Shown: positions 19,429-30,741 of the stretch, one piece after another
Numbering within the stretch: position 1 is the first letter of the stretch
Layout: each line of letters starts with the position of its first letter
DNA from: Phytobacter diazotrophicus
GTDB lineage: Bacteria; Pseudomonadota; Gammaproteobacteria; Enterobacterales; Enterobacteriaceae
NCBI GenBank assembly: GCA_004346725.1
Contig: SMDE01000012.1
Location: 1 to 64,000 of the forward strand
Direction of reading: 5' to 3'
Length of the DNA: 64,000 bases
Position numbers and translations under genes: made by a program
The notes under the pieces: model-generated
What the model saw: only the letters and a program-made list of their open reading frames with translations
What the model was told of the DNA's origin: nothing
The model's database searches: none

Positions 19429-20505
19429 ATGACGCCCGAAACCCGCCCTTTCGACAGCAAAATGCCTGCGCGCATTTTAGTGATAAAGCTACGCCATCAT
19501 GGCGATATGCTGCTGATTACACCCGTGATTCAGACACTTCGCCAGCGCTATCCTGACGCTAAAATCGACGTTTTGCTGTATGAAGAGACACGGGATATGC
19601 TCGCCGCCAACACCGATATCCATCACATTTACGGCATTGACCGAAAATGGAAAAAACAGGGGCAGCGGCACCTGATCGCGATGGAATGGGGGCTTCTGCG
19701 CACTTTACGCAAGCAACATTACGACCTGGTTCTGAACCTGGCCGACCAATGGCGCAGCGCTATTGTCACCCGCTTTACCGGCGCCCCACAGCGCATCGGC
19801 TTTGATTTCCCGAAACGCCGTCACCCTATTTGGCGTTTTTGCCATACCGTTCTGGCTTCTACGCAGGCTCATAACAGCCTGCATACGGTCCAGCAAAATC
19901 TCTCCATTCTGGCGCCGCTGGGTATAGAGGTACAAAATGCCCCGGCCAAAATGGGCTATAGCGAGGCGGACTGGCAGACCTGCAAAGCATTGTTACCAGA
20001 AGGGTTAACCGGGGGCTATATCGTCGTGCAACCCACCTCACGCTGGTTCTTTAAATGCTGGCGAGAGGATCGGATGAGCACGGTGATTAACGCGCTCTCG
20101 GCTGACGGATACACCGTTGTGCTCACCTCTGGCCCGGACGCCAAAGAAAAACAGATGGTCGAAACCATTATCGCAGGCTGCCCGGATGCACGCCTGGTCT
20201 CGCTGGCCGGTAAACTGACGCTGCGCCAGCTCGGTGCGCTGATTGACCACGCCCGCCTGTTTATTGGCGTCGATTCCGTACCGATGCACATGGCCGCCGC
20301 GCTGAATACGCCGCTGGTTGCCTTGTTTGGCCCCTCTAAACTGACCTTCTGGCGTCCCTGGCAGGCTCAGGGCGAAGTCATTTGGGCTGGCGATTACGGC
20401 CCGCTTCCCGATCCGGATGCGATTGATACCCGCACTGATGAACGCTACCTGGATTTAATTCCTGAGGAAGAGGTTATCGCCGCGGCAAGAAGGGTTTTAG
20501 CATGA
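19429..20505 (+). CDS. waaQ: LPS heptosyltransferase III WaaQ
   Basis: A GT9 enzyme that adds the branching heptose III to heptose II. ILVIKLRHHGDMLLITPVIQTL at the N-terminus and VDSVPMHMAAALNTPLVALFGPS near the C-terminus are family signatures; QPTSRWFFKCW binds the ADP moiety region. The ATG at 19429 has AAGAAG upstream. The stop overlaps the wabG start (ATGA), so this begins the waaQ-wabG-wabH-GT2 operon. Confidence 0.9.
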   Translation: MTPETRPFDSKMPARILVIKLRHHGDMLLITPVIQTLRQRYPDAKIDVLLYEETRDMLAANTDIHHIYGIDRKWKKQGQRHLIAMEWGLLRTLRKQHYDLVLNLADQWRSAIVTRFTGAPQRIGFDFPKRRHPIWRFCHTVLASTQAHNSLHTVQQNLSILAPLGIEVQNAPAKMGYSEADWQTCKALLPEGLTGGYIVVQPTSRWFFKCWREDRMSTVINALSADGYTVVLTSGPDAKEKQMVETIIAGCPDARLVSLAGKLTLRQLGALIDHARLFIGVDSVPMHMAAALNTPLVALFGPSKLTFWRPWQAQGEVIWAGDYGPLPDPDAIDTRTDERYLDLIPEEEVIAAARRVLA

Positions 20506-21629
20506 GTAAATTTCGCCTGGCGCTGGTCAGACAGAAATACCGCCCTGATGGCGGCGCGGAACGTTTTGTCTCACGCGCGCTGGAAGCGCTCGATAGTAGC
20601 AATCTCGAACTGAATGTCATCACCCGCGAGTGGCAGGGGCCGGTAAAACCGGACTGGCACATTCATATCTGTAACCCCAGAAAATGGGGACGCATCAGCC
20701 GCGAACGCGGGTTCGCCAACGCCGCCAGAGCGCTTTGGGAAAGCAAACAGTTCGATCTTGTGCAAAGCCATGAGCGCATCCCAGGGTGCGACCTGTATCG
20801 CGCTGGTGATGGTGTGCACCGCCGCTGGCTGGAGCAACGCGCGCGAATTCTCCCCGGCTGGAAACAAGCCTTGTTGTTCGCTGACCGCTATCACCGCTAT
20901 GTGATGAATGCCGAACGCGAGATGTACCAGCATGACCATCTGCGTGGCGTCATTTGCAACGCTGAGATGATAAAGCAGGAGATCATTGCGGATTTCGGCC
21001 TGCCGGCAGAAAAAATCCACGTGATTTACAACGCTATCGATAATCAGCGTTTCACGCCGCCGGATGAAGAGACGTTTGCAGCCCTGCGACAAGCGCGCGG
21101 GATCCCGCTACAGGCAACCTGCCTGGTCTATGTCGGCTCGGGCTTTGAACGTAAGGGACTGGATGCGGCCATTCGCGCGATTGCCCCTACGGATCGCCAT
21201 CTTTTCGTCGTTGGCAAAGATAAAGACCAGCGTCGCTACGAATCTCTGGCGGCATCGCTCAACTGCGCCAGTCGGGTGCATTTCTTTGGCATGCAAACAG
21301 AGACGCTACCGTTCTATCAAATGGCGGATGGTCTGCTGCTGCCAACCCTTTACGATCCGTTCCCGAATGTGATTCTGGAAGCAATGGCCTGCGGTTTACC
21401 GGTCATCACCACGACCGGCTGCGGCGGCCAGGAATTCATAGTTCAGGGGCAGAATGGCTACGTATGCGATGCGCTGGATATTCCCGCATTGCAGGACGCC
21501 GTTATGGCGCTCCCCGCACGCGCGTTAGGCTCCAGCGAAGGCCTGCATGCCCGGGAGCGTATTTTGTCCTGCACCGCCGGGCGTCTGTCGACGCAATTAC
21601 TTGCCCTTTACCAGAAGCTGGTGAAATGA
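20502..21629 (+). CDS. wabG: LPS core family 4 glycosyltransferase, WabG/WaaG-like
   Basis: A GT-B enzyme that acts on heptose II at the start of the outer core. In Klebsiella WabG transfers galacturonic acid, while WaaG in E. coli transfers glucose at a related position. FRLALVRQKYRPDGGAERFVSRAL is the acceptor loop. YVGSGFERKGLDAAI and LLPTLYDPFPNVILEAMACGLPVI form the donor site, with the E-x7-E pattern. The neighbours wabH and wabN favour the WabG reading. 4-bp overlaps on both sides indicate translational coupling. Confidence 0.85.
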   Translation: MSKFRLALVRQKYRPDGGAERFVSRALEALDSSNLELNVITREWQGPVKPDWHIHICNPRKWGRISRERGFANAARALWESKQFDLVQSHERIPGCDLYRAGDGVHRRWLEQRARILPGWKQALLFADRYHRYVMNAEREMYQHDHLRGVICNAEMIKQEIIADFGLPAEKIHVIYNAIDNQRFTPPDEETFAALRQARGIPLQATCLVYVGSGFERKGLDAAIRAIAPTDRHLFVVGKDKDQRRYESLAASLNCASRVHFFGMQTETLPFYQMADGLLLPTLYDPFPNVILEAMACGLPVITTTGCGGQEFIVQGQNGYVCDALDIPALQDAVMALPARALGSSEGLHARERILSCTAGRLSTQLLALYQKLVK

Positions 21630-22726
21630 CCATGCGCATACTGTTTATCATTGATGGATTACCGGGCGGCGGCGCCGAGAAAGTCGTTTTGACGCTCGCA
21701 GAGACTTTTTTACGCCAGGGCGATGAGGTATCACTCTTTTCACTGCGCGACGTCTGCGAATATCCTCTGCCTGAGGGGCTGGATTACCGGGTTATCGCCG
21801 ATAAATGTCGTAAGCCCTGGCGTAAGCTGACGGAGATTTCACGTCGTGCGCGCCAGCTTGACGATGCGGTCGTTGATGCCGAACGGTCTGGTCGTTTCGA
21901 CCTTGTATTATCTAACCTGCATAAAACCGATCGTATTGTGTCGCGCAGTAAAACGCTGCGCTCGCACAACCTCTGGTTCTGTCTGCATGGCGTGTTTTCA
22001 ACCTCTTATCTTGGCCACCGGACAGGCTTTGACCGCTGGCTAAAACAGCAGAAAATTAAACGCGTTTACCAGGGGCGTAATATCGTTAGCGTCTCCAGCG
22101 CCGTCGGGCAGGACCTGGTCGAACAATTCACCATTCAGCCTGCACAACTGAAAACCATTTATAACCCTTTTGATATTGCCGCGATCCGCGCAAGCGCCGA
22201 GGCTCCCTTTGAGATGGCCGGGCAGGATTACATTATTCACGTCGGGCGCCTGCATCCCGGAAAACGTCAGGACCGCCTGATTGAAGCCTATGCGCTGAGT
22301 CACATCACCGCGCCGTTAGTGATGCTCGGCCAGGGCAAACCAGAGCAAGAAGAGCGTTTGCGCGCCTTGGCTGAAAAGCTGGGTGTGGCGGACCGCGTGC
22401 TGTTTAAAGGTTTTCAGAGCAACCCACATTCATGGATGAAACAGGCACGCATGCTGGTACTCAGCTCCGATAGCGAAGGCCTGGGTAATGTGGTCATAGA
22501 AGCGCTGATCCTGGGCACTCCCGTTGCCAGTACCCGTTGTCCGGGCGGCATCCCGGAGATCCTGACGGGCCCGCTGGCGCAAGGGCTTGCAGACCTCAAT
22601 AGCCCTGCGCTGGCTCAGGCGATGCAAAGCATTTACACTAACCCGCCGATTATTGAGCAGGCTGCGCTGGAAAAATTCAGCGTGGAGACAATCTGTCAGC
22701 AATATCGCCAGTTGGGCAAAGAGTAA
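21626..22726 (+). CDS. wabH: LPS core family 4 glycosyltransferase, WabH-like
   Basis: In Klebsiella WabH adds GlcNAc to the galacturonic acid placed by WabG; WabN then deacetylates it, so wabG-wabH-wabN form one pathway here. The protein starts MTMRILFIIDGLPGGGAEKVVLTLAE and has HVGRLHPGKRQDRLIEAY and SDSEGLGNVVIEALILGTPVASTRCPGGIPEI at the donor site. The start at 21626 overlaps the wabG stop (ATGA); ATG 21632 is an alternative two codons later. 366 residues. Confidence 0.83.
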   Translation: MTMRILFIIDGLPGGGAEKVVLTLAETFLRQGDEVSLFSLRDVCEYPLPEGLDYRVIADKCRKPWRKLTEISRRARQLDDAVVDAERSGRFDLVLSNLHKTDRIVSRSKTLRSHNLWFCLHGVFSTSYLGHRTGFDRWLKQQKIKRVYQGRNIVSVSSAVGQDLVEQFTIQPAQLKTIYNPFDIAAIRASAEAPFEMAGQDYIIHVGRLHPGKRQDRLIEAYALSHITAPLVMLGQGKPEQEERLRALAEKLGVADRVLFKGFQSNPHSWMKQARMLVLSSDSEGLGNVVIEALILGTPVASTRCPGGIPEILTGPLAQGLADLNSPALAQAMQSIYTNPPIIEQAALEKFSVETICQQYRQLGKE

Positions 22727-22754
22727 CAGGCACCTTACCGATACCGGATCTTTT

Positions 22755-23744
22755 ATGAGTCAAAACCCTTTACTGAGCATCGTGGTCGCGGTGTATAACG
22801 GCGGGAAATTTCTCGCACAGTTTTTTGAATGCATTGAACAACAGCAGCTTGAAAGCTATGAACTGATCCTGGTAAACGATGGTTCGACCGATGACAGCCT
22901 GGCCGTTATCGATGCCTGGCGCGACAGAATGCAAAACGTTACGCTAATTCAGCAGGAAAACCAGGGCGTTTCCGTCGCGCGAAATTCCGGCCTTGCCATT
23001 GCGAAAGGTAAATACCTGACCTTCCCGGATATTGACGACAAGCTCTACTCTGGGATGTTCCGCACGCTGCTGGACATGGCTGAAAAAGGCAATCTTGATG
23101 TTGCCACCTGTAATGGCCGCTATGTTTACGAAAAGAACCGTGAAAGCCACCCTATTTTCCCACCTGAGCGCTTATCTTCCACACCGGTATTGCCGGGCCA
23201 TGTCTGGCTGAAAACCGCGCTCGACTCGCGCAAATTTCTGCACGTCACCTGGCTGAATATCTATCGCCGGGAATTTATTACCCGGCATAATTTTCATTTC
23301 GAACCGGGGCTGCGTCATCAGGATATTCCCTGGACCACGGAAGTGCTGCTGGCTGCAGAACGCGTGCAGTACACCAGTGAATCCTTTTATGACTACTACA
23401 TTCATTCGGAATCGGTGTCGCACAAGCCGGACAATGACGATACGCTGATGCGCTCAGCGCGCCATTACATGAAAATTCTTGAGATGCTGGACGCCATCAA
23501 TAAGCGTTACCCGGATAAGGCGCGTAACATCTCCGCCTGTCGCTGGCAAATCGCCAAAGAGGGACTTGGCATTATTCATACGTTCGATGAAATGAAAGAT
23601 GAAGCGAAAAAACGTATTATCATCAGTGAGTTTTTCGATCGTGGAATCTGGCGGCTGATTTGGACCAATGCCAGCTCATTGCGTTTACGCTGGCGTCTGG
23701 GGCGCCGTTATTTTCGGATTAAAAAATACCGCGATGTCGCATAG
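22755..23744 (+). CDS. Family 2 glycosyltransferase, WaaH (YibD)-like
   Basis: A GT2 protein of 329 residues with LSIVVAVYNGGKFL, LVNDGSTDDS (about 39-48), VSVARNSGLAIAKGKYLTFPDIDD (DxD-like end) and a C-terminal half with GLRHQDIPWTTE and YYIHSESVS. These blocks align by eye with E. coli WaaH, which adds glucuronic acid to heptose III. In E. coli waaH lies between yibQ and tdh; here the WaaH-like gene is inside the core operon, which fits co-expression with waaQ. Start at 22755 follows GGAUC-like spacing after wabH; the longer frame is rejected. Confidence 0.82.
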   Translation: MSQNPLLSIVVAVYNGGKFLAQFFECIEQQQLESYELILVNDGSTDDSLAVIDAWRDRMQNVTLIQQENQGVSVARNSGLAIAKGKYLTFPDIDDKLYSGMFRTLLDMAEKGNLDVATCNGRYVYEKNRESHPIFPPERLSSTPVLPGHVWLKTALDSRKFLHVTWLNIYRREFITRHNFHFEPGLRHQDIPWTTEVLLAAERVQYTSESFYDYYIHSESVSHKPDNDDTLMRSARHYMKILEMLDAINKRYPDKARNISACRWQIAKEGLGIIHTFDEMKDEAKKRIIISEFFDRGIWRLIWTNASSLRLRWRLGRRYFRIKKYRDVA

Positions 23745-23859
23745 CGTGTGCCGCGTTCCCGCTATAGCCCTGGCGCAGTATCAATGCGCCAAAGAGATAG
23801 CTTTAAGCGGGCTAAATGCTTAGAATTTGCCCGCCGAAACTCAAAAAACGGATAATCGC

Positions 23860-25134
23860 TTGGAATTGTTGTATACCATCCTGCTCTACTTAATTCAGCC
23901 TCTGGTGTGGCTGCGGCTTCTGCTTCGCAGCCGCAAGGCCCCGGCTTACCGTAAACGCTGGGCTGAACGCTATGGTTTTTGCCGTAATAAAGTGAAGCCG
24001 GACGGTATTTTGCTGCATTCCGTCTCCGTTGGCGAAACGCTGGCGGCCATTCCGCTGGTACGTGCATTGCGCCACCGCTATCCCATGCTGCCCATTACCG
24101 TCACCACCATGACACCGACGGGCTCAGAGCGGGTGATGTCTGCCTTTGGCAAAGATGTTCATCACGTCTATCTCCCTTACGATCTGCCCGGCGCGATGGG
24201 CCGTTTTCTCGATACGGTCCGCCCAAAGCTGGTGATCGTTATGGAAACCGAACTGTGGCCCAATATGATTGCCGCGCTGAACCGTCGCAAAATTCCGTTG
24301 GTGATCGCCAATGCGCGCCTGTCGGACCGTTCGGCCAAAGGCTACGGCAAACTGGGGCGATTTATGCGTCGTCTGCTCAGCAGAATCACCTTAATTGCCG
24401 CGCAAACCCAGGAAGATGGCGATCGTTTTCTGCAATTGGGCCTGAAACGGGGCCAGCTTGCCGTTACCGGCAGCCTGAAATTTGATATCTCCGTCACCCC
24501 GGAATTAGCCGCCAAAGCCATAACATTGCGGCGTCAGTGGGCGCCTCGCCGTAAAGTATGGATTGCTACCAGCACCCACGACGGCGAAGAGACAATTATC
24601 CTGCAGGCACATCGCAAGTTGCTGGAGACTTTCCCTGATTTACTGCTGATCCTGGTGCCGCGTCACCCGGAGCGCTTCCCTGACGCCCGCGAAATGGTGC
24701 GCAAAGGCGGCTTTAGTTTCATCATGAGAAGCTCGGGTGAAATTCCTTCCGGCAGTACTCAGGTCGTTATTGGCGATACCATGGGTGAGCTGATGCTGCT
24801 TTACGGTATTGCTGATATGGCCTTTGTTGGCGGCAGCCTGGTCGAGCGCGGCGGTCATAACCCGCTGGAGCCGGCGGCACATGCCATTCCTGTGCTGATG
24901 GGCCCGCACACCTTCAACTTCAAAGATATCTGCGCGCGTCTGCAAGCCGCTGATGGCCTGATTACCGTTACCGATGCCGACTCGCTGGTCAAAGAGGTCT
25001 CGACCTTGCTGACCGACGAAGATTACCGTCTGTGGTGTGGCCGCCACGCCGTGGAAGTCCTGCATCAGAACCAGGGCGCGCTGACGCGTCTGCTGCAACT
25101 CCTGCAACCGTATTTGCCTCAGCGGAGCCATTAA
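23860..25134 (+). CDS. waaA: Kdo transferase WaaA (KdtA)
   Basis: An inner-membrane GT30 enzyme that adds Kdo residues to lipid IVA. A single N-terminal membrane segment ([22 protein letters not shown]) precedes the GT-B domain, with [42 protein letters not shown] and [18 protein letters not shown]. The start is taken as TTG at 23860, giving M-ELLYT as in E. coli, with CGGA upstream (424 residues; E. coli 425). The upstream gap has no T-run terminator, only a GCGGGC/GCCCGC hairpin near 23807-23835. Confidence 0.94.
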   Translation: MELLYTILLYLIQPLVWLRLLLRSRKAPAYRKRWAERYGFCRNKVKPDGILLHSVSVGETLAAIPLVRALRHRYPMLPITVTTMTPTGSERVMSAFGKDVHHVYLPYDLPGAMGRFLDTVRPKLVIVMETELWPNMIAALNRRKIPLVIANARLSDRSAKGYGKLGRFMRRLLSRITLIAAQTQEDGDRFLQLGLKRGQLAVTGSLKFDISVTPELAAKAITLRRQWAPRRKVWIATSTHDGEETIILQAHRKLLETFPDLLLILVPRHPERFPDAREMVRKGGFSFIMRSSGEIPSGSTQVVIGDTMGELMLLYGIADMAFVGGSLVERGGHNPLEPAAHAIPVLMGPHTFNFKDICARLQAADGLITVTDADSLVKEVSTLLTDEDYRLWCGRHAVEVLHQNQGALTRLLQLLQPYLPQRSH

Positions 25135-25904
25135 TGTCTCAACGCCTGTCGGTGGTCATGATCGCCAAAAACGCGGCAGACCTGCTGCCAGATTGCTTAG
25201 CATCAGTCGCATGGGCCGATGAAATTATCCTGCTCGATTCCGGCAGCCAGGATGCAACGTCAGAGGTCGCGCGCGCGGCAGGGGTAAAGGTTTTCACTGA
25301 TACCAACTGGCAGGGCTATGGTATTCAGCGCCAGAAGGCGCAACGCTTTGCCAGCGGTGACTATGTCCTGATGATTGACACCGATGAACGGGTCACACCG
25401 GAACTGGCGCAATCTATTCGCGCGGTGCTTGATGCCCCACAGCCGGATGCGGTTTACAGCATCGCCCGTCGTAACTTTTTCCTGGGACGTTTTATGCGTC
25501 ACAGTGGCTGGTACCCTGACCGGGTGATGCGGCTCTATCCACGCGAGCGCTACCAGTACAACGCCAGTCTCGTACATGAGTCACTGGACACCCAAGGCGC
25601 AAAAGTTATCGAACTGAAAGGCGACCTGCTGCATTTAACCTGCCGTGATTTCGCCAGCTTTCAGCGCAAACAGCTCAATTACGCCACAGCCTGGGCGCAA
25701 GAACGTCATCAGAAGGGCAAGAAGGCATCGCTGGCGGGTATTTTCACCCATACGCTGGGGGCATTCCTGAAAACGCTGCTGCTGCGCGGTGGCGTGCTGG
25801 ATGGCAAACAAGGCTGGCTGCTCGCGGTGGTCAATGCGCAGTATACTTTCAACAAATACACCGAACTGTGGGCGCTAAACCACGGTTACAGCGAGAAAGC
25901 CTAA
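25134..25904 (+). CDS. waaE: LPS core beta-1,4-glucosyltransferase WaaE (KdtX)
   Basis: A GT2 enzyme that in Klebsiella and Serratia adds the beta-1,4-glucose to heptose I. It has [30 protein letters not shown] and the DTDE metal motif (about 84-87). The gene start overlaps the waaA stop by one base (TAATG) and coaD follows after 3 bp, the same waaA-waaE-coaD order as in Klebsiella. 256 residues. A paralogue-like gene sits at 8158-8964. Confidence 0.9.
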   Translation: MSQRLSVVMIAKNAADLLPDCLASVAWADEIILLDSGSQDATSEVARAAGVKVFTDTNWQGYGIQRQKAQRFASGDYVLMIDTDERVTPELAQSIRAVLDAPQPDAVYSIARRNFFLGRFMRHSGWYPDRVMRLYPRERYQYNASLVHESLDTQGAKVIELKGDLLHLTCRDFASFQRKQLNYATAWAQERHQKGKKASLAGIFTHTLGAFLKTLLLRGGVLDGKQGWLLAVVNAQYTFNKYTELWALNHGYSEKA

Positions 25905-26384
<480 letters not shown>

Positions 26385-26393
26385 GGCGTTCTT

Positions 26394-26475
26394 CCCGGAG
26401 GCGGGCGCTTGACGCGCCTTGTCCGGGCTACCAGTTCGCAACCTATAGCCCGGTTAAGCGCAGCGCGAGCCGGGA
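26394..26475. repeat. Pair of REP-like palindromes (BIME) between coaD and mutM
   Basis: Two palindromes, CCCGGAGGCG...CGCCTTGTCCGGG (26394-26427) and GCCCGGTTAAGCGCAGCGCGAGCCGGGAT (about 26448-26475), lie in opposite orientation in a 110-bp gap between convergent genes. This is the standard BIME arrangement. Confidence 0.75.
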
Positions 26476-26494
26476 TAAACGCAACCACCGCACT

Positions 26495-27304
26495 TTACTT
26501 CTGGCACTGGCGGCAATAAAAGGTCGCCCGCTGCGCATGTTTTGACGCAATAATCGGCGTACCACACGCCCGGCACGGCTCTCCTTTACGTCCATAGACC
26601 TGCAATTCCTGCGCAAAATATCCGGGCTTACCGTCGCTTTGCAGAAAATCTTTCAGCGTGGTACCGCCCTGCTCAATCGAACGCAGCAGAACGGCTTTAA
26701 TCACCCGCACCAGCAGCTCACACTCCTCGCGCGACAGTGACGAGGCCAGTCTGTCAGGATGGATCCCGGCAGCAAACAGCGACTCGCTGGCGTAGATATT
26801 GCCCACCCCCACCACCAGCTTGTTATCCATCAGCCAGGGTTTGATGGCGATTTTCTTCTTCGCGCATTTCTGTTGCAGGTAATCGACGTTAAACGCCTCG
26901 CTTAACGGTTCCGGCCCCAGATGCGCCAGCACATTGTGACCTTCCAGCTCTTTCGTCCACAGCCAGGCGCCAAAGCGTCGTGGATCGGTGTAACGCAGCA
27001 CTTTGCCATTGCTCATCACCAGATCGACATGGTCGTGTTTTTCCGCCGGGAGGTCTTCGGTGAGGATACGCAGGCTGCCGGACATCCCCAGATGGATGAT
27101 TATCCAGCCGTCCGGTAACTCCAGCAGCAGGTATTTGGCACGGCGCTGCACGCTGAGAACCGGTTTGTCGCTCAGGCGATGAATTTCATCCGAGACAGGC
27201 CACCGGAGGCGTCCGTTACGGACGACAGCATGAAGAATTTTGGCGCCGACCAGATGCGGTTCAATACCGCGGCGGCTGGTTTCTACCTCGGGTAACTCTG
27301 GCAT
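26495..27304 (-). CDS. mutM: Formamidopyrimidine-DNA glycosylase MutM (Fpg)
   Basis: A bifunctional glycosylase/AP lyase that removes 8-oxoguanine and formamidopyrimidines. The mature N-terminal PELPEVE holds the catalytic Pro (residue 2) and Glu (3). The helix-two-turn-helix region ([13 protein letters not shown]) and the C-terminal zinc finger C-x2-C-x16-C-x2-C (CRAC...CRQC) are intact. 269 residues, as in E. coli. Confidence 0.97.
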   Translation of the reverse strand: MPELPEVETSRRGIEPHLVGAKILHAVVRNGRLRWPVSDEIHRLSDKPVLSVQRRAKYLLLELPDGWIIIHLGMSGSLRILTEDLPAEKHDHVDLVMSNGKVLRYTDPRRFGAWLWTKELEGHNVLAHLGPEPLSEAFNVDYLQQKCAKKKIAIKPWLMDNKLVVGVGNIYASESLFAAGIHPDRLASSLSREECELLVRVIKAVLLRSIEQGGTTLKDFLQSDGKPGYFAQELQVYGRKGEPCRACGTPIIASKHAQRATFYCRQCQK

Positions 27305-27340
27305 GTTTATTTCTCCTTATTTCCCCAATGTAATTTGAGT

Positions 27341-27437
27341 CACAGGAAGGCGGCAAGAAGTGAATCCCGGGCGCTTACCTGAGTAGGGGACCAGGGTGAG
27401 CGTACACAGCTAACGTATCTGCGGCTCAAACTACGAA
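27341..27437 (+). repeat. Dispersed ~100-nt intergenic repeat, copy D
   Basis: Lies between rpmG and mutM, antisense to both. It starts ACAGGAAGGCGGCAAG (shared with copy B), then TGAATCCCGGGCGCTTACCTGAGTA, GACCAGGGTGAGCG, ACAGCTAACG, GCGGCTCAAACTACGAAG. The most diverged copy; the CCCCAG/CTGGGG stem is weakened. Confidence 0.6.
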
Positions 27438-27448
27438 GGGCAAAATGC

Positions 27449-27474
27449 AAAAAACCCCGCCGAAGCGAGGTTTT
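27449..27474 (-). terminator. rpmG intrinsic terminator
   Basis: On the minus strand an AAAACCTCGC-TTCG-GCGGGGTTTT hairpin (one mismatch, stable UUCG-type loop) is followed by a T-run. It lies 20 bp after the rpmG stop and ends the rpmBG transcript. Confidence 0.85.
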
Positions 27475-27493
27475 CGTACAAAGAAAGCGCAAA

Positions 27494-27664
<171 letters not shown>

Positions 27665-27681
27665 TTATTTCCTCTAAGTAC

Positions 27682-27939
<258 letters not shown>

Positions 27940-28062
27940 TTAGCTCGAGCTTCGTATGGGGTATTGGCGCCTCGTCAGGCTTTCACAGCCTGGTCTGACG
28001 GTTCTAAGCGAACTCGTGTAGCCAGGCCCAATTGCCAAACCCGAGATTCTCAAAGGTGGCGT

Positions 28063-28091
28063 AGTATACGCTGAGTCGGCGATGTGCTCAA
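28063..28091 (-). promoter_or_regulatory. rpmBG sigma-70 promoter
   Basis: On the minus strand TTGAGC (28091-28086) and TATACT (28068-28063) are separated by 17 bp, about 145 bp upstream of rpmB. Near-consensus hexamers with ideal spacing suit a strong ribosomal protein promoter. Confidence 0.75.
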
Positions 28092-28133
28092 GTCCCGAAC
28101 AGACAAAGATCCCGATGGATCGCCCAAAGAGGT

Positions 28134-28802
28134 CTAAATCCAGCCCCGCTCTGCGAACGAAACGTACTCTCCACGGCCTATCACCAGATGATCGAGCACA
28201 CGAATATCCATAAACTGACAGCACTTCACCACCCTTTCGGTGATGATTCTATCCGCTTTACTGGGTTCAGCGCTACCCGAAGGATGATTATGCGCAAGGA
28301 TCACGGCGGCGGCATTCACTTTAATCGCCTCGCGGACAATTTCGCGCGGATGCACTTCCACCTGATTAATGGTGCCGGAAAAAAGACGGCAATGCTTTAA
28401 CACCCGATTTTGGTTGTCGAGAAAGATCGCCATGAAGATCTCGCGCTCTTCGCCCGTCAACTGGCTTTGCAGAAATTCCCGGGTCAGCTCCGGGCTTAAC
28501 AATGATGTTTCTTCCAGTAGCCGAACGCTGTAGTAGCGCCGCGCCAGCTCGGCAATGCCTTTTAGTTGCGCGTATTTCGCCACCCCAATGCCATTAACGT
28601 TGGCAAAATCTTTATAGTCCGCCGAGAGCAGCCCGTAGAGTGAGCCGAAGTGCTGCAGCAAATCACGGGAAAGCGTCATCACTGGTTTCCCCTGTGTGCC
28701 AGTGCGTAAAAACAGCGCCAGTAGCTCGACATCCGTCAGCGACTCAATGCCCGCACTCATCATTTTTTCTCTGGGCAATGGGGGTAAATAAACTATATCC
28801 AT
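28134..28802 (-). CDS. radC: RadC/YicR family JAMM-domain protein
   Basis: A 222-residue protein with an N-terminal helix-hairpin-helix region ([16 protein letters not shown], about 69-83) and a C-terminal JAB1/MPN/Mov34 metalloprotease-like domain with HNHPSG (171-176) and the later Asp (S-x-AD, about 184). The family is widely called RadC, but the DNA-repair role once assigned was not upheld; function is unresolved. Divergent from coaBC. Confidence 0.92.
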   Translation of the reverse strand: MDIVYLPPLPREKMMSAGIESLTDVELLALFLRTGTQGKPVMTLSRDLLQHFGSLYGLLSADYKDFANVNGIGVAKYAQLKGIAELARRYYSVRLLEETSLLSPELTREFLQSQLTGEEREIFMAIFLDNQNRVLKHCRLFSGTINQVEVHPREIVREAIKVNAAAVILAHNHPSGSAEPSKADRIITERVVKCCQFMDIRVLDHLVIGRGEYVSFAERGWI

Positions 28803-28974
28803 GTCGAATCCTCCCTTTTACGCACCATGCTGCCACAAGCGAAAAGGGCTATCGACACGGGATCGCCACACTTGCGTAATACCTCGCAAAGAGCACGACG
28901 GGCAAAAGCACGACAGCACCAGGATTGTGATAAAATGCCCGCCTTCTGGTGAAATCCAACAGGAAAGAGTCATG

Positions 28975-30186
28975 ATGAGTCTGGCGGGTAAAAAAATCGT
29001 TCTCGGCATAAGCGGCGGCATCGCGGCTTATAAAGCGCATGAACTGGTGCGTCGTCTGCGCGATCGCGGCGCCGATGTGCGCGTAGCGATGACCGAAGCA
29101 GCGAAAGCCTTTATTACGCCGCTGAGCCTGCAGGCGGTTTCTGGCTACCCGGTTTCCGACAGTCTGCTCGACCCGGCCGCCGAAGCCGCAATGGGCCATA
29201 TTGAGCTTGGCAAATGGGCCGACCTGGTCATTCTCGCCCCCGCCACCGCCGATTTAATCGCGCGCGTCGCCGCCGGTATGGCCAATGACCTGGTGTCAAC
29301 AATCTGCCTTGCCACGCCTTCTCCGGTTGCGGTTGTGCCCGCCATGAACCAGCAGATGTATCGCGCCGCCGCCACTCAGCATAATTTAGAGGTGCTGGCC
29401 TCGCGCGGCCTGTTATTGTGGGGCCCGGACAGCGGCAGCCAGGCCTGCGGCGACATTGGGCCGGGCCGGATGCTGGATCCGCTAACCATCGTTGATCTCG
29501 CCGCCGCGCATTTCTCGCCTGTCAACGATCTGCAACATCTGAACATCATGATTACCGCCGGTCCGACCCGCGAGCCGCTGGATCCGGTGCGTTATATTAC
29601 AAACCACAGCTCCGGCAAGATGGGCTTTGCCATCGCTGCGGCGGCCGCCCGTCGTGGCGCTAACGTGACGCTGGTGGCAGGCCCGGTGTCGTTGGCAACG
29701 CCAGAATGGGTCAAACGGATTGACGTGACCACCGCTCTGGAGATGGAGGCCGCGGTACAGGGTCTCGCTCAGCAGCAACACATTTTTATTGGCTGTGCCG
29801 CCGTCGCGGATTATCGCGCCGCCGCCATTGCCGACGAAAAAATCAAAAAGCAAGGCGATGAATTAACAATAAAAATGGTCAAAAACCCGGATATCGTCGC
29901 CGGTGTCGCCGCATTGACCGAGCATCGCCCCTATGTCGTTGGGTTTGCCGCCGAAACAAATAATGTGGAAGAATATGCCCGGCAAAAACGTGCCCGCAAA
30001 AACCTCGACCTGATCTGCGCTAACGATGTTTCGCAATCAAATCAAGGGTTTAATAGCGACAATAACGCTTTGCATCTTTTCTGGCAGGATGGCGATAAAC
30101 ATTTACCGCTAAAGAGCAAGGAACAGTTAGGCCACTTATTACTGGACGAGATCGTTACCCGTTATGATGAAAAAAATCGACGTTAA
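28975..30186 (+). CDS. coaBC: Bifunctional phosphopantothenoylcysteine decarboxylase/synthetase CoaBC (Dfp)
   Basis: Two steps of CoA synthesis in one protein. The N-terminal FMN-dependent decarboxylase domain (about 1-190) has [17 protein letters not shown] (His at the active site), PAMNQQMY and [11 protein letters not shown]. The C-terminal synthetase domain (about 190-403) has [25 protein letters not shown] and the lysine-containing KIKKQ. The start at 28975 gives MSLAGKK; ATG 28972 one codon earlier is possible (AGGAA upstream suits both). A much longer frame from 28801 is rejected. An extended -10 (TG-A-TAAAAT, 28928-28936) lies just upstream. Confidence 0.95.
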   Translation: MSLAGKKIVLGISGGIAAYKAHELVRRLRDRGADVRVAMTEAAKAFITPLSLQAVSGYPVSDSLLDPAAEAAMGHIELGKWADLVILAPATADLIARVAAGMANDLVSTICLATPSPVAVVPAMNQQMYRAAATQHNLEVLASRGLLLWGPDSGSQACGDIGPGRMLDPLTIVDLAAAHFSPVNDLQHLNIMITAGPTREPLDPVRYITNHSSGKMGFAIAAAAARRGANVTLVAGPVSLATPEWVKRIDVTTALEMEAAVQGLAQQQHIFIGCAAVADYRAAAIADEKIKKQGDELTIKMVKNPDIVAGVAALTEHRPYVVGFAAETNNVEEYARQKRARKNLDLICANDVSQSNQGFNSDNNALHLFWQDGDKHLPLKSKEQLGHLLLDEIVTRYDEKNRR

Positions 30187-30622
30187 GATTCTGGACCCGC
30201 GTGTAGGCAAGCAATTCCCACTGCCGACCTACGCCACCGCCGGTTCTGCCGGCCTTGATCTGCGTGCCTGTCTCGATGACGCCGTAGAGCTGGCACCGGG
30301 CGCGACCACCCTGCTGCCGACCGGTCTGGCGATTCATATTGCCGATCCGTCGCTTGCCGCAGTGATTCTGCCGCGCTCTGGCCTCGGCCATAAGCATGGT
30401 ATTGTGCTGGGTAACCTGGTGGGACTTATTGACTCTGACTATCAGGGGCAATTGATGGTGTCCGTCTGGAACCGTGGCCAGGACAGCTTTACCATTGAAC
30501 CCGGTGAGCGCATCGCGCAAATGGTATTTGTCCCGGTCGTTCAGGCTGAATTTAATCTGGTTGAAGAGTTTGACGCCACAGATCGTGGTGAAGGTGGCTT
30601 CGGTCACTCCGGGCGTAAATAA
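30167..30622 (+). CDS. dut: dUTP diphosphatase Dut
   Basis: A homotrimeric enzyme converting dUTP to dUMP and pyrophosphate, preventing uracil in DNA. Conserved motifs are [32 protein letters not shown] and the C-terminal GxGGFGHSG arm. The start overlaps the end of coaBC by 20 bp; ATG 30164 is one codon earlier. 151 residues from 30167. Confidence 0.97.
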   Translation: MKKIDVKILDPRVGKQFPLPTYATAGSAGLDLRACLDDAVELAPGATTLLPTGLAIHIADPSLAAVILPRSGLGHKHGIVLGNLVGLIDSDYQGQLMVSVWNRGQDSFTIEPGERIAQMVFVPVVQAEFNLVEEFDATDRGEGGFGHSGRK

Positions 30623-30741
30623 GCAGCCCATTTAACGCATCCTGCGGCGAAATAACGCCATAACATTTCCGCAAACACCGGTTTGCGGCCGCCGCGTGGA
30701 TGTTCGCCTGATAAGCGCTTATTTCAGGGGTATTTTGCAAC

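Noticed and set aside
28801..28974. 58-codon N-terminal extension of CoaBC
   Set aside because: It overlaps the radC start and intergenic region; the Shine-Dalgarno AGGAA is placed for 28972/28975.
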